A stretch of DNA of 64,000 nt from Aeoliella mucimassa. Lineage in GTDB: Bacteria; Planctomycetota; Planctomycetia; Pirellulales; Lacipirellulaceae. The stretch is from positions 1,302,001-1,366,000 of the forward strand of contig NZ_CP036278.1 of NCBI RefSeq assembly GCF_007748035.1, given 5' to 3'. Under the pieces are notes generated by a model. That model worked only from the letters and a program-made list of their open reading frames with translations. It was not told where the DNA came from and ran no database searches. Of the stretch, positions 33,444 to 42,094 are shown one piece after another (the stretch's first letter is position 1; each line of letters opens with the position of its first letter). A program made the position numbers and the translations under genes.

Positions 33444-34076
33444 ATGACTACTTCGTTTCTCTACTTCGATCTGGGTAACGTACTGCTGAAGTTCAACAAC
33501 GAGCGGGCGATTCGCCAGGTCGCCGACCTTACGGGGGCCGACCACGACCAGCTTGCCGCGCTGATGGCCGGCGAACGCGAGCAGGATGGTCTGCAATGGC
33601 GGTTCGAGGCCGGCGAGTTTTCGGACGACGAGTTTTTCGAAATCGTATGTCGCGAGTTCAGCATTGCGCCCGATCGGGCAGCGTTCGAGGTCGCCGCTTC
33701 CGACATGTTCGAACCGATTGCCGAGAGCTTTGCTTTAATTCCCCAGTTGAAAGCGGCTGGGCATCGGTTGGGCATCCTGTCGAATACCAACGCTATCCAC
33801 TGGCGGTTTCTTTTGGATGGTCGATTTGCCGTGCTCAACGATCAGTTCGCTGAGTACGTGACCAGCTTCGACGCCCAGAGCATGAAACCCGATCGACGCA
33901 TCTACGACGTGGCCATCGAGCAGGCGGGGGTGCCTGCTAGCGAAGTGTTCTTCGTGGACGACAAGCTCGTGAATGTCGAAGGAGCGCTGGCGGCTGGCCT
34001 CGACGCGGTGCAGTACATCGGGCACGAGCAGCTATTGTTCGACTTGGCCGCGCGGGGAATCGAAGTGCCATGCTAG
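33444..34076 (+). CDS. HAD superfamily hydrolase (YihX-like)
   Basis: The 210-residue protein has FDLGNVLLKFNNERA as motif I, where the usual second Asp is replaced by Gly as in YihX-type HAD phosphatases. It also has GILSNTNAIHW (motif II Ser/Thr), a MKPDRRIYDVAIEQ lysine motif III and FFVDDKLVNVEGA as motif IV. A helical cap sits between motifs I and II. A sugar-phosphate phosphatase role (as YihX for glucose 1-phosphate) is plausible. The gene lies 82 bp before the heptosyltransferase on the same strand. Confidence 0.88.
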   Translation: MTTSFLYFDLGNVLLKFNNERAIRQVADLTGADHDQLAALMAGEREQDGLQWRFEAGEFSDDEFFEIVCREFSIAPDRAAFEVAASDMFEPIAESFALIPQLKAAGHRLGILSNTNAIHWRFLLDGRFAVLNDQFAEYVTSFDAQSMKPDRRIYDVAIEQAGVPASEVFFVDDKLVNVEGALAAGLDAVQYIGHEQLLFDLAARGIEVPC

Positions 34077-34158
34077 CACTCCTTGTCTGCTGTTGCTTTG
34101 AGTGGGGTGGCCAGCTACGATCCGCCACTCCCTGAAATCTTAGGTATCGAGGTGCCTC

Positions 34159-35190
34159 ATGCGGATCGCATTATTTCTGCCCAACTGGATTGGTGATGTG
34201 GTAATGGCCACGCCGGCTATTCGTGCCTTGCGCAAGATGCTAGGTGACGAAGGGGAGCTGATCGGCGTTATGCGTCCATACGTGGCCGAGGTGCTAGCTG
34301 GCACCCCGTGGCTCGATGAGCAGATCCTGTACAAGCCCGATGTCAAGCAAGGCGAGTATGCCGGTCGGACGGCCATTGCTCGCCTGCGTGCCGCCCGGCC
34401 CGACGTGGCCGTGCTGCTTACCAACTCGCTGCGCACCGGGTGGATGGCCTGGCGAAGCGGCGCCGGCACTCGCATCGGTACCGCTCGCAACCTGCGACGA
34501 CTACTAATTAACAAACGCGTGGCTGAGGATCACAGCCCGACCATCGATTCCTACCTGCGCGTTGCCTACGCTGCGGGAAGTGGTATCGAGATGCCGCAGC
34601 TTGAGTTGGCGACCACCGTCGAAGACGAAGCCGCCGCCGACTCGGTATGGCGAGTGCTCGATTTGCCGGTGAACAATCGCGTGGTCGTGATGAACTCGGG
34701 TGGCGCTTACGGGGCTGCCAAGCATTGGCCCGCTGAGCACTTTGCCGCGGTGGCTCAGCGACTAGCCCACGAACAGAATCTGCATGTGCTGGTCAATTGC
34801 GGGCCGCAGGAACGCGACATCGCCCGCACCATCGTCAAACTGGCGGGCGATCGTCGGGTGGTGAGCCTGGCCGATTTCGATGTGCCACTCGGCCTGACCA
34901 AGGCTTGCATCCGCCGGGCGCGGTTGTTGTTGACGACCGATAGCGGTCCGCGGTTCTTCGGCCTGGCGTTTGGTCGGCCGGTGATTTCACTGTTCGGCCC
35001 CACGTCGCCGGAGCATACCGAGACGCACGATCCCAACGAAACCGCGCTGACGCTGAATCTCGATTGCCAGCCCTGCATGGCTCGCACTTGCCCGCTGGGG
35101 CATCACGCCTGCATGCGGGATTTGTCGGTCGACCACGTCTACGCGACCATCGACGAAGCCCTGCGACGCACGCAAACCTCGGCAGCCTGA
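34159..35190 (+). CDS. waaF: Lipopolysaccharide heptosyltransferase II-like (GT9)
   Basis: Adds heptose to the LPS inner core at the cytoplasmic side of the inner membrane in characterised relatives. The 343-residue GT-B protein has LFLPNWIGDVVMATPAIRAL at the N-terminus. It also has the donor-site segment GGAYGAAKHWPAEHFAAVA, TTDSGPRFFGLAFGRPVISLFGPTSPEHT, and the C-terminal cysteine group CQPCMARTCPLGHHACM typical of this subfamily. Presence fits an outer membrane with LPS. The symbol is given by resemblance; the exact sugar is not proven. Confidence 0.9.
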   Translation: MRIALFLPNWIGDVVMATPAIRALRKMLGDEGELIGVMRPYVAEVLAGTPWLDEQILYKPDVKQGEYAGRTAIARLRAARPDVAVLLTNSLRTGWMAWRSGAGTRIGTARNLRRLLINKRVAEDHSPTIDSYLRVAYAAGSGIEMPQLELATTVEDEAAADSVWRVLDLPVNNRVVVMNSGGAYGAAKHWPAEHFAAVAQRLAHEQNLHVLVNCGPQERDIARTIVKLAGDRRVVSLADFDVPLGLTKACIRRARLLLTTDSGPRFFGLAFGRPVISLFGPTSPEHTETHDPNETALTLNLDCQPCMARTCPLGHHACMRDLSVDHVYATIDEALRRTQTSAA

Positions 35191-35342
35191 TCGAGCCATC
35201 GGTCGTCGACTGGACTCAACGTGGCTTGATTTCAGCCAGCGTTTCGATTCCGGCGTGACTGTCGATCTTGGCGGATTTCGGCTATTCTGAGGCGCACGTC
35301 GCCCGAACTCCGAACACCGCCCTCGCTGCTTGCCGCTTCGCC

Positions 35343-37751
35343 ATGTCCGACTTCGAGAAACTGGGTTCCTTCTATCTTGGCCGCGAACACGATTTGGCCA
35401 CCGGCGAAACGTCGGCCGCGCCGCTGCTGTATCGTAGCAAGGACCTGACCACCCACGCGGTCTGCGTCGGAATGACCGGCAGCGGTAAAACCGGTTTGTG
35501 TTTGTCGCTGCTCGAAGAGGCCGCGCTCGACGGAGTGCCAGCCATTGCGATCGATCCCAAAGGCGACCTGGGCAACTTGCTGCTCGCGTTTCCCAAACTC
35601 GCGCCGAGCGACTTTCGGCCTTGGATCGACGAGAGCGAAGCAGCCCGCAAAGGCAAGACTCCCGACGAGTACGCCGAGGCAACTGCCGAGCTATGGAAGA
35701 GCGGGCTCGAGCAGTGGGGCGAGGGGCCGCAGCGGATTCAGAACTATTGCGATTCAGTCGAGCGAGTGATCTACACGCCAGGTTCGACCGCAGGAATCCC
35801 GATCACGGTGCTCAAGTCGTTCGCGGCTCCGCCGAAGGAGTTGCTCGACGATGTCGACGAGATGCGCGAACGTATTCAATCGGCCGCCAGCGGGGTGCTT
35901 GCCCTCTTGGGAATTCAGGCCGATCCGGTGCAGAGTCGCGAGCACATCTTCTTATCCAATATCTTGAACACTGCCTGGCAGGAAGGTCGCGACCTGAGTG
36001 TCGCCGAACTGATTCGTAGCATCCAGAAGCCGCCGTTCGACAAGGTGGGCATCATGGATCTCGAAACCTTCTACTCCGCGGCCGATCGTACCGACTTGGC
36101 GATGAAGCTCAACAACCTGCTGGCGTCGCCGAGCTTTGCGGGGTGGATGCAGGGGGCACCGCTCTCGATCAAAGACTTGCTGTATAGCGCCGAGGGCAAG
36201 CCGCGGCTTTCGATCCTATCGATCGCTCATCTGAACGACAGCGAGCGAATGTTCTTCGTGACCATTCTGCTGAACGAACTCCTGGCCTGGATGCGCACCC
36301 AGCCTGGCACCAGCAGCTTACGGGCACTGTTGTACATGGACGAAGTGTTTGGCTACTTTCCGCCGGTCGGCGAGCCACCCAGTAAGCGGCCGATGCTCAC
36401 CCTGCTCAAGCAAGCCCGGGCGTTTGGCTTGGGGTGCGTGCTGGCGACGCAGAACCCGGTGGATCTCGACTACAAAGGCCTGTCGAACTGCGGCACTTGG
36501 TTTCTCGGCCGACTGCAAACCGAACGCGACAAAGCCCGCGTGATCGAAGGGCTCGAAGGGGCTTCGGCCCAGGCGGGGGCGAAGTTCAACAAGCGGGCGA
36601 TGGAAGTCACACTGGCTGCGCTCGGTAGTCGCGTGTTCCTGATGAATAACGTGCACGAAGAAGCGCCGAAGGTGTTTCATACGCGCTGGGCGATGAGCTA
36701 CCTAGGCGGGCCGTTGACCCGCGGGGCGATCAAGACGTTGATGGACCCGGTGCGAGAGAAGTTCACATCACAGTCGCAAGCTACGTCGGCACCCTCCGCC
36801 GAGTCCGGCGCACCCAAGCCCACCCGCCCGGTGGTGCCAGGCGACGTAATCGAACGCTTTGTCGCTACCAAGGGAGTGTTGCCTGAAGGCCAGCGATTGG
36901 AATACCGCGCCGGGTTGGTCGCCGACACGCGAGTGCACTTCGTAAGCAAGACGCACGAGGTCGATCGCTGGCTCGATCGTCAGGCGATGGTGGCTGTTAG
37001 CAGCCCTTTGGCTTCCGGCGCATGGCAACAGGCGGAGGTGCTGGAGCAGCCGTACCAACTGCTGGAAGCACCGGAAGCCGAAGCGGGGTTCGACGAACTT
37101 CCAACCGAATTGCTGCAAGCCAAGTCGTATAAGAAGCTGGCTGACGACCTGGAGGATCATCTCTATCGCACCGAGAAGCTCGAGAAGTGGGAAGCCAAGC
37201 AGTTGGACCTCTACTCCGAAGTCGGCGAGAGCGAGGGGGACTTCCGCCAGCGACTGGTGGTGAAAGCCCGCGAGGCCCGCGATCGCGAAATCGACGAGGT
37301 CGAAGCTCGTTACAAAAAGAAGATCGATACCGCCAGCGATCGAGTCGAGCGGGCGAAGGCCTACTACGACGAGCAGAACACCCAGTTTTGGGCTCGAGTT
37401 GGAAGCTTCGTGTGGACTATCATCGACATGGTGCTGGCGGTCATTTCGGGGGGCAAGACCACCCGCCGGCGGTCGTCGAGTGCCTCGGCCGCCCGGCGAG
37501 CAGCCACCGAACGAGGGCAGGCCCAGCGGGCGAAGTTGAAGCTCGATCAGGCCGTCGCAGCCCTCGAAGAGTGCCAGCGGGAACGGGACGAGACCATCGA
37601 GCAGCTTCGAGAAGAGTTCGATCCGCAGCGGCTGGTGCTCGAGCCGATAGCGGTATCGCCCCGCAAGAGCGACATCGACGTCGCCGGGGTCACGCTGGCC
37701 TGGCTCCCCTACGCGGTCGACGAAAAGGGGCTTTCGCAGCCGCTGTACTAG
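35343..37751 (+). CDS. HerA/FtsK-like ATPase (DUF87/DUF853-type) with C-terminal coiled coil
   Basis: The protein is about 802 residues. Walker A is GMTGSGKTGLCL at about residue 42, followed by AIDPKGDLGNLLL. Walker B is LLYMDEVFGYFPP, and the ATPase ends near LATQNPVDLDYKGLSN. This resembles HerA-type DNA-pumping ATPases. From about residue 600 there are long charged helices, a hydrophobic segment WARVGSFVWTIIDMVLAVISGG (possible membrane anchor), an RRRSSSASAARR basic patch and a second coiled coil. No NurA nuclease or defence partner is adjacent. I preferred the ATG at 35343 (MSDFEKLG). Confidence 0.82.
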   Translation: MSDFEKLGSFYLGREHDLATGETSAAPLLYRSKDLTTHAVCVGMTGSGKTGLCLSLLEEAALDGVPAIAIDPKGDLGNLLLAFPKLAPSDFRPWIDESEAARKGKTPDEYAEATAELWKSGLEQWGEGPQRIQNYCDSVERVIYTPGSTAGIPITVLKSFAAPPKELLDDVDEMRERIQSAASGVLALLGIQADPVQSREHIFLSNILNTAWQEGRDLSVAELIRSIQKPPFDKVGIMDLETFYSAADRTDLAMKLNNLLASPSFAGWMQGAPLSIKDLLYSAEGKPRLSILSIAHLNDSERMFFVTILLNELLAWMRTQPGTSSLRALLYMDEVFGYFPPVGEPPSKRPMLTLLKQARAFGLGCVLATQNPVDLDYKGLSNCGTWFLGRLQTERDKARVIEGLEGASAQAGAKFNKRAMEVTLAALGSRVFLMNNVHEEAPKVFHTRWAMSYLGGPLTRGAIKTLMDPVREKFTSQSQATSAPSAESGAPKPTRPVVPGDVIERFVATKGVLPEGQRLEYRAGLVADTRVHFVSKTHEVDRWLDRQAMVAVSSPLASGAWQQAEVLEQPYQLLEAPEAEAGFDELPTELLQAKSYKKLADDLEDHLYRTEKLEKWEAKQLDLYSEVGESEGDFRQRLVVKAREARDREIDEVEARYKKKIDTASDRVERAKAYYDEQNTQFWARVGSFVWTIIDMVLAVISGGKTTRRRSSSASAARRAATERGQAQRAKLKLDQAVAALEECQRERDETIEQLREEFDPQRLVLEPIAVSPRKSDIDVAGVTLAWLPYAVDEKGLSQPLY

Positions 37752-37855
37752 GGCGAACGAGCCGTTGCTGCGGTTCACTGTGCGCCCGCTGCGAGGGTAA
37801 CTAGAATAGGGGCTCGTGCCCGCTGAAAGTCCTCCCCCGCAAGTTTGGTGCTGCT

Positions 37856-38404
37856 GTGAATCGTCGGATCTCCCTATTGTTTTGTCTGGTTGTGCTGGCC
37901 TCGATGAGTGGGTGTCAGGAGTCGATTCGGGATCGTCTGGTTGGCGAGTGGGTGGGGCAACCCGATACGGCCGCCGCGGCGGCTGAACGCGTGGCCAAGC
38001 GTCAGGAGTCGCAGGACTCCGAAAAGGCCACCGGCAATGGAATGCCGGTGCAGGATGCGACGAACAAGCTGGAGCAGACCGACCTGGAAGGTCATGAGGT
38101 TACAATCCGGCTGCAGTTCAAAGGCGACAAGACCGTGCATATGTCGCTCGGCGACAACAGCGAGCCCCGCGAAGGGCACTGGCGAGTGCTCACGCTGCTG
38201 CCGCCCGACGGGGCGGAGATCGAAATCACGCTCGACGCCAGCGAAGCGTCGGAAGCCGACGACCAAACCGCGACGAAAAAGGCGGGCGAGAAGCGGCGAT
38301 TTATCGTCGATTTTCAGCAAGATGGCGAGAAACCTGGTTTCACGCTGGTAGAAAAAAACTCCGATCCCAAGTTTGGTCGCCTATATTTCGAGAAGAAGCA
38401 ATAG
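37856..38404 (+). CDS. Putative lipoprotein
   Basis: A 182-residue protein starting with GTG. The lipoprotein signal RISLLFCLVVLASMSGC has its lipobox (S-M-S-G-C) at residues 16-20. The mature part is hydrophilic: a charged, Ala/Lys/Glu-rich segment, then beta-rich VTIRLQFKGDKTVHMSLGDNS... GHWRVLTLLPPDGAEIEITLD. This recalls proteins of the type that compare a value with a threshold (lipocalin-like), but no family is named. It is followed on the same strand by the next unknown gene. Confidence 0.72.
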   Translation: MNRRISLLFCLVVLASMSGCQESIRDRLVGEWVGQPDTAAAAAERVAKRQESQDSEKATGNGMPVQDATNKLEQTDLEGHEVTIRLQFKGDKTVHMSLGDNSEPREGHWRVLTLLPPDGAEIEITLDASEASEADDQTATKKAGEKRRFIVDFQQDGEKPGFTLVEKNSDPKFGRLYFEKKQ

Positions 38405-38495
38405 GTCCGCGGCCATCGGGAGCAAACAGGCACGATGGCGACGATGGCCGGTGCCTTGGATTCGAAGCCTTTAACCTCTGACCCCGGCTGCGCAG

Positions 38496-39428
38496 ATGAC
38501 TGAACGCGAACGTTGGATCGTATACCCGCTGTTGTTCCTGGCTCTCGGTGCGTCGCTGCGGGACAAGCTGATCAAAACCACCAAGAGCCAACGGATCGAG
38601 TGCCAGGGGTTGTATGTCTACGACGAGCAAAACAATCGCCCTCTATTGGTACTCGGTGCCGAGCAGTTTCCCGAACTGCCCAACAGCGTCGGCAACATGA
38701 TTCATGTCGATAAAGTGCAGTCGAATCTCGTACAGACGAAGAACGTGCAGACCACCAACATGCGGGCGACCAACGCGGTGCAAGCCAAGCAAGTGGTGAC
38801 GGAAGATACTCGCACCAACGAACTGCTCGCCCACCGACTGCGGACCTATAACCTGGCCGATCCCCAAAAGTCGACTATCGACTCAGGCAAGGTGGTAGGG
38901 CCGATGATGGCGGCCGATGTGGTAGTGTCGAAGAACTTCATCCTTACTGATGGCAAGCACGCGCTACCGATCCAAGGCAAGTACACGGTGCCATTCATTC
39001 GTATGTTCAACATGCTGACCGCTCAGTTCCAGGCCCAGGAGGATGTTCGCGAAGCGATGCAGGCCATTAAGGACTCGGAGAAGGAACGCGAGAAGGAACG
39101 CCAGGAGCAAGAGAAGAATAAGGCCGCGGCAAAGCCTGCAGCGAAACCTGACGAAGCAGCCAAGCCCGCTCAACCAGCTGCGGAAAACCAACCTTCTGCA
39201 GAAAATTCTCCAGCCAGCCAAGATGCGAGTCCCAGCGGCGAAGACAAACCGCAGGGTGCGTCGCCACCGGACGAAGTGGAGCCGGTACCAACGGAGTCGC
39301 CGGCCGCAGCTGAACCTGCGAACGCGCCCGAAACCATCTCGGTAGAACCCGCTGAATCGGAACCTTCTGCCGAAGCGGAACCGGCTGCCGAACTGCCCAA
39401 TAACAAACCGGAACCCGAATCGGAGTAG
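38496..39428 (+). CDS. Membrane-anchored repetitive protein of unknown function
   Basis: The 310-residue protein has one N-terminal hydrophobic segment (WIVYPLLFLALGASL). A repetitive central part (about residues 60-140) shows a short period of Val/Asn/Thr/Gln: VDKVQSNLVQTKNVQTTNMRA and on, which could fold as a beta-helix-like stack. A Lys/Glu coiled-coil region (EKEREKERQEQEKNK) and a long Pro/Ala/Glu-rich acidic tail follow. No domain is recognised. It lies between the lipoprotein and the metallopeptidase on the same strand. Confidence 0.7.
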   Translation: MTERERWIVYPLLFLALGASLRDKLIKTTKSQRIECQGLYVYDEQNNRPLLVLGAEQFPELPNSVGNMIHVDKVQSNLVQTKNVQTTNMRATNAVQAKQVVTEDTRTNELLAHRLRTYNLADPQKSTIDSGKVVGPMMAADVVVSKNFILTDGKHALPIQGKYTVPFIRMFNMLTAQFQAQEDVREAMQAIKDSEKEREKERQEQEKNKAAAKPAAKPDEAAKPAQPAAENQPSAENSPASQDASPSGEDKPQGASPPDEVEPVPTESPAAAEPANAPETISVEPAESEPSAEAEPAAELPNNKPEPESE

Positions 39429-39497
39429 CTGCGTATAGTGAGGTAGCCGTCTCTGATTGCGGCGGACCACATTTGCTGACCAAGAAGGTTACCCACT

Positions 39498-40211
39498 ATG
39501 TTTCTTCCCTTCGACCCACTCTATCTATTGATGCTCGCGCCGGCCATGTTGCTGGCGTTCTGGGCCCAGGCTCGTGTGCAGTCGAATTATCAAAAGGCGT
39601 CGCGGGTGCGTGCGCGGTTGTCGGGCAAGGGGGCCGCGCGGCTCATCCTCGACTCGGCCGGGCTGCACGACGTGCCAATTGAACCGATTGCCGGTCAGAT
39701 GACCGATCACTACGATCCTTCGCACAAAGTTTTGCGACTGAGCCAAGGGGTTTACGATCAGCCGTCGATGGCCGCGGTGGGCATTGCCGCCCACGAAGCG
39801 GGGCACGCCATCCAGGATGCCCGACATTACGCGCCGTTGGTAATCCGGAATCTGGCCGTACCAGCGGGACAATTTGGCGGAAGTTTCGGCATGCTTACCT
39901 TGATGGCCGGGCTCGTGCTCTCGCAGCTGTCGACCTCCGGCGGGGGCCTTGGCAGCCTGCTGTGCATTGCCGGTATGGTGATGTTCGCCGCGGTGGTGGT
40001 GTTTCAGTTGATCAATCTGCCGGTGGAATTCGATGCCAGCGCCCGGGCAAAACGGCAGTTGGTCGAGCACCAGATCGTCAGCCGGGAGGAGATGCACTAC
40101 ATCAACGGCGTGCTCAATTCGGCCGCCCTCACCTACGTGGCCGCCACCGCCCAGGCGGTGCTGACGCTCGTGTACCTGCTGATCCGTTTTGGTGGTGGCC
40201 GCGACGAATAG
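39498..40211 (+). CDS. Zinc metallopeptidase, YugP family
   Basis: The 237-residue membrane protein has an N-terminal segment (LYLLMLAPAMLLAFWAQ) then SRVRARLSGKGAARLIL. The zinc site is AAHEAGHAIQDA (H-E-x-x-H), followed by several hydrophobic spans (MLTLMAGLVLSQL, SLLCIAGMVMFAAVVVFQLI). NLPVEFDASARAKRQL supplies the third ligand region. This is the DUF2265/YugP layout of membrane proteases with unknown substrates. Function beyond proteolysis is not known. Confidence 0.9.
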   Translation: MFLPFDPLYLLMLAPAMLLAFWAQARVQSNYQKASRVRARLSGKGAARLILDSAGLHDVPIEPIAGQMTDHYDPSHKVLRLSQGVYDQPSMAAVGIAAHEAGHAIQDARHYAPLVIRNLAVPAGQFGGSFGMLTLMAGLVLSQLSTSGGGLGSLLCIAGMVMFAAVVVFQLINLPVEFDASARAKRQLVEHQIVSREEMHYINGVLNSAALTYVAATAQAVLTLVYLLIRFGGGRDE

Positions 40212-40357
40212 CCTGTTGGGCTGACGTTCCGAGGGCCCTCAACTCCGTTTTTTGGCAACGGCTCGCACCAGTGGCGAATAATCGCCAGCCGCGGTACGAT
40301 TAATAGTCGGACCGTCGCATGGGGCGGTAATCACACCTTGTCCAAAGGAGTACGCAG

Positions 40358-40912
40358 ATGACCGAGGCACGCCAAAGCTCCCAATTTCACCGCGGTAGAA
40401 CCACTTTCCTGCTTTCTGGACTCGGCTTCGGCATCATGCTGGGCGCCGTGCTTGGGTTGAACATCCAAGGCCTGTGGCCGCAAGTGCCGCTACACGCTAC
40501 TGCGACCGAAGGGTACGAGAGCTTCTCGATCGCGACCGGTTTGGTCGACAACGAAGTCGAAGGCTTGTACTTTCTCGACTACCTGACCGGCGACCTGGTC
40601 GGTGCAGTCGTGAATCCCAAGACCGGCAAGTTTAACGCTCGCTTCACTTACAACATCTCGCAGGACTTCCCCACCGCTGGTCGGAATGCCAAGTACCTGA
40701 TGGTAACCGGCTTGGCGAACATGCCACGCGGACGGGCTGGTTTCCAACCTGCCAGCAGCATCGTGTACATTGCCGATGCCACGAGTGGCCAGGTTGGTGC
40801 GTACATCATGCCTTGGAACTCCTCGATGCAAGCCGCCGGCAAGCCTCAGGCCGGTGCGTTCCAGGTGCTCGACGTGCAGCAATTCCGTACCACTGCGATT
40901 CGCGACCAGTGA
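40358..40912 (+). CDS. Hypothetical membrane-anchored protein
   Basis: The 184-residue protein has a single N-terminal transmembrane segment (TTFLLSGLGFGIMLGAVLGLN). Its outer part has a repeated bladed look: LYFLDYLTGDLVGAVVNPKTGKFNARF, then SSIVYIADATSGQVGAYIMPW. No family is recognised, although the D-Y/A-x-T-G-D/Q motif is shared between the two halves. It is followed 18 bp later by thiS on the same strand, so the two may share a transcript. Confidence 0.7.
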   Translation: MTEARQSSQFHRGRTTFLLSGLGFGIMLGAVLGLNIQGLWPQVPLHATATEGYESFSIATGLVDNEVEGLYFLDYLTGDLVGAVVNPKTGKFNARFTYNISQDFPTAGRNAKYLMVTGLANMPRGRAGFQPASSIVYIADATSGQVGAYIMPWNSSMQAAGKPQAGAFQVLDVQQFRTTAIRDQ

Positions 40913-40930
40913 TCCTAGGTAGTCCTTTCC

Positions 40931-41131
40931 ATGCAACTACAAGTTAACGGCGAGCCTCGCGTTGTTTCGAAGCTGCCGACCATTGCGGAGCTACTGGCCG
41001 AGCTCGAAGTGAATGCCAAGCACGTGGCTGTTGAAGTCAATTGCGAGCTGGTACCGCGCACCGAGCACGCTGCCCACGAACTGACCGACGGCGACCAGGT
41101 GGAGATTGTCACCCTGGTCGGCGGCGGTTGA
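40931..41131 (+). CDS. thiS: Sulfur carrier protein ThiS
   Basis: A 66-residue ubiquitin-like protein that carries sulfur as a thiocarboxylate for thiazole formation in thiamine synthesis. The length and the C-terminal Gly-Gly(-Gly) end (VTLVGGG) fit ThiS, as do the internal DGDQVEIVTLV and LAELEVNAKHVAVEVN. It stands 42 bp before thiG. No thiC, thiF or thiH is in the window, and no TPP riboswitch was seen upstream. Confidence 0.9.
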   Translation: MQLQVNGEPRVVSKLPTIAELLAELEVNAKHVAVEVNCELVPRTEHAAHELTDGDQVEIVTLVGGG

Positions 41132-41173
41132 TTTCGGTTTGATTTTCTTCCCCTTTAACCCACCCTTCCTCCC

Positions 41174-42016
41174 TTGAACGCTACCATCGATACCGCTTCT
41201 GTCGAGCCGCTGAAAGTTGGTTCGCATTCCCTGAATAGTCGCCTGATCGTCGGCACCGGCAAGTACTCGACCTATGAGCTGATGGGCGAAGCCCTCGAAC
41301 GCTCTGGCACCGATTGCATTACCGTGGCTGTGCGACGCGAGCGGCTGATCGACGCCGAGGGACGCAACCTGCTCGACGCCATCGACACCTCGCGTTACAC
41401 GTTGCTGCCGAACACGGCCGGGTGTTTTAGCGCCGAGGATGCTGTGCGAGTGGCTCGCTTGGGACGCGAGATCCTGCTCGGCCTGGAGAACCCAGGCGCA
41501 AGCTGGGTGAAGCTCGAGGTGCTCTCCGACACGCGGACCCTGCTGCCCGATCCCGTGGAAACCGTGAAAGCAACCGAGCAGTTGGTAGCCGACGGCTTCG
41601 AAGTGCTCTGCTACACCAGCGACGACCCGGTGGTCGCCCGCCGGCTGAAGAACGCGGGGGCAGCGAGTGTGATGCCGGCCGGCAGCCCGATCGGCTCGGG
41701 GCAAGGTATCCTGAATCCCAACAACATTCGGATTTGCCTGGAGTATCTCAAAGAGAACGATCCCGACTATCCGGTGATTGTCGATGCCGGAGTGGGAGCC
41801 GCCAGCGACGTGGCCGCAGCCATGGAACTCGGTGTCGACGGGGTGCTGCTCAACACCGCGATTGCCCACGCCCAGGATCCCGTGACCATGGCCGACGCGA
41901 TGCGCCATGCTTGCATCGCGGGGCGGCAAAGCTACCTGTCGGGCCGCATTCCCAAGCGTTTGTACGCAACCGCTTCGAGCCCCACCGAAGGGGTGATCAG
42001 TCTGAAGAAGTCGTAG
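41174..42016 (+). CDS. thiG: Thiazole synthase ThiG
   Basis: Forms the thiazole phosphate ring of thiamine from deoxyxylulose 5-phosphate, dehydroglycine and ThiS thiocarboxylate. The 280-residue TIM-barrel protein has [15 protein letters not shown] and TVAVRRERL. It also has the catalytic Lys in [26 protein letters not shown] and [29 protein letters not shown]. The start is a TTG at 41174 with no strong ribosome site, so translation may be coupled to thiS. Confidence 0.95.
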   Translation: MNATIDTASVEPLKVGSHSLNSRLIVGTGKYSTYELMGEALERSGTDCITVAVRRERLIDAEGRNLLDAIDTSRYTLLPNTAGCFSAEDAVRVARLGREILLGLENPGASWVKLEVLSDTRTLLPDPVETVKATEQLVADGFEVLCYTSDDPVVARRLKNAGAASVMPAGSPIGSGQGILNPNNIRICLEYLKENDPDYPVIVDAGVGAASDVAAAMELGVDGVLLNTAIAHAQDPVTMADAMRHACIAGRQSYLSGRIPKRLYATASSPTEGVISLKKS

Positions 42017-42094
42017 TCGGCGACCATGGTGTAGCCGTTGCCCGAGTAGAAGGCCTCCTAGTCTGGAATCCCTCTCACACGCTACCCTAGTGGG

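Noticed and set aside
40913-40930. TPP riboswitch before thiS
   Set aside because: The spacer before thiS is only 18 bp and shows no thi-box motifs.
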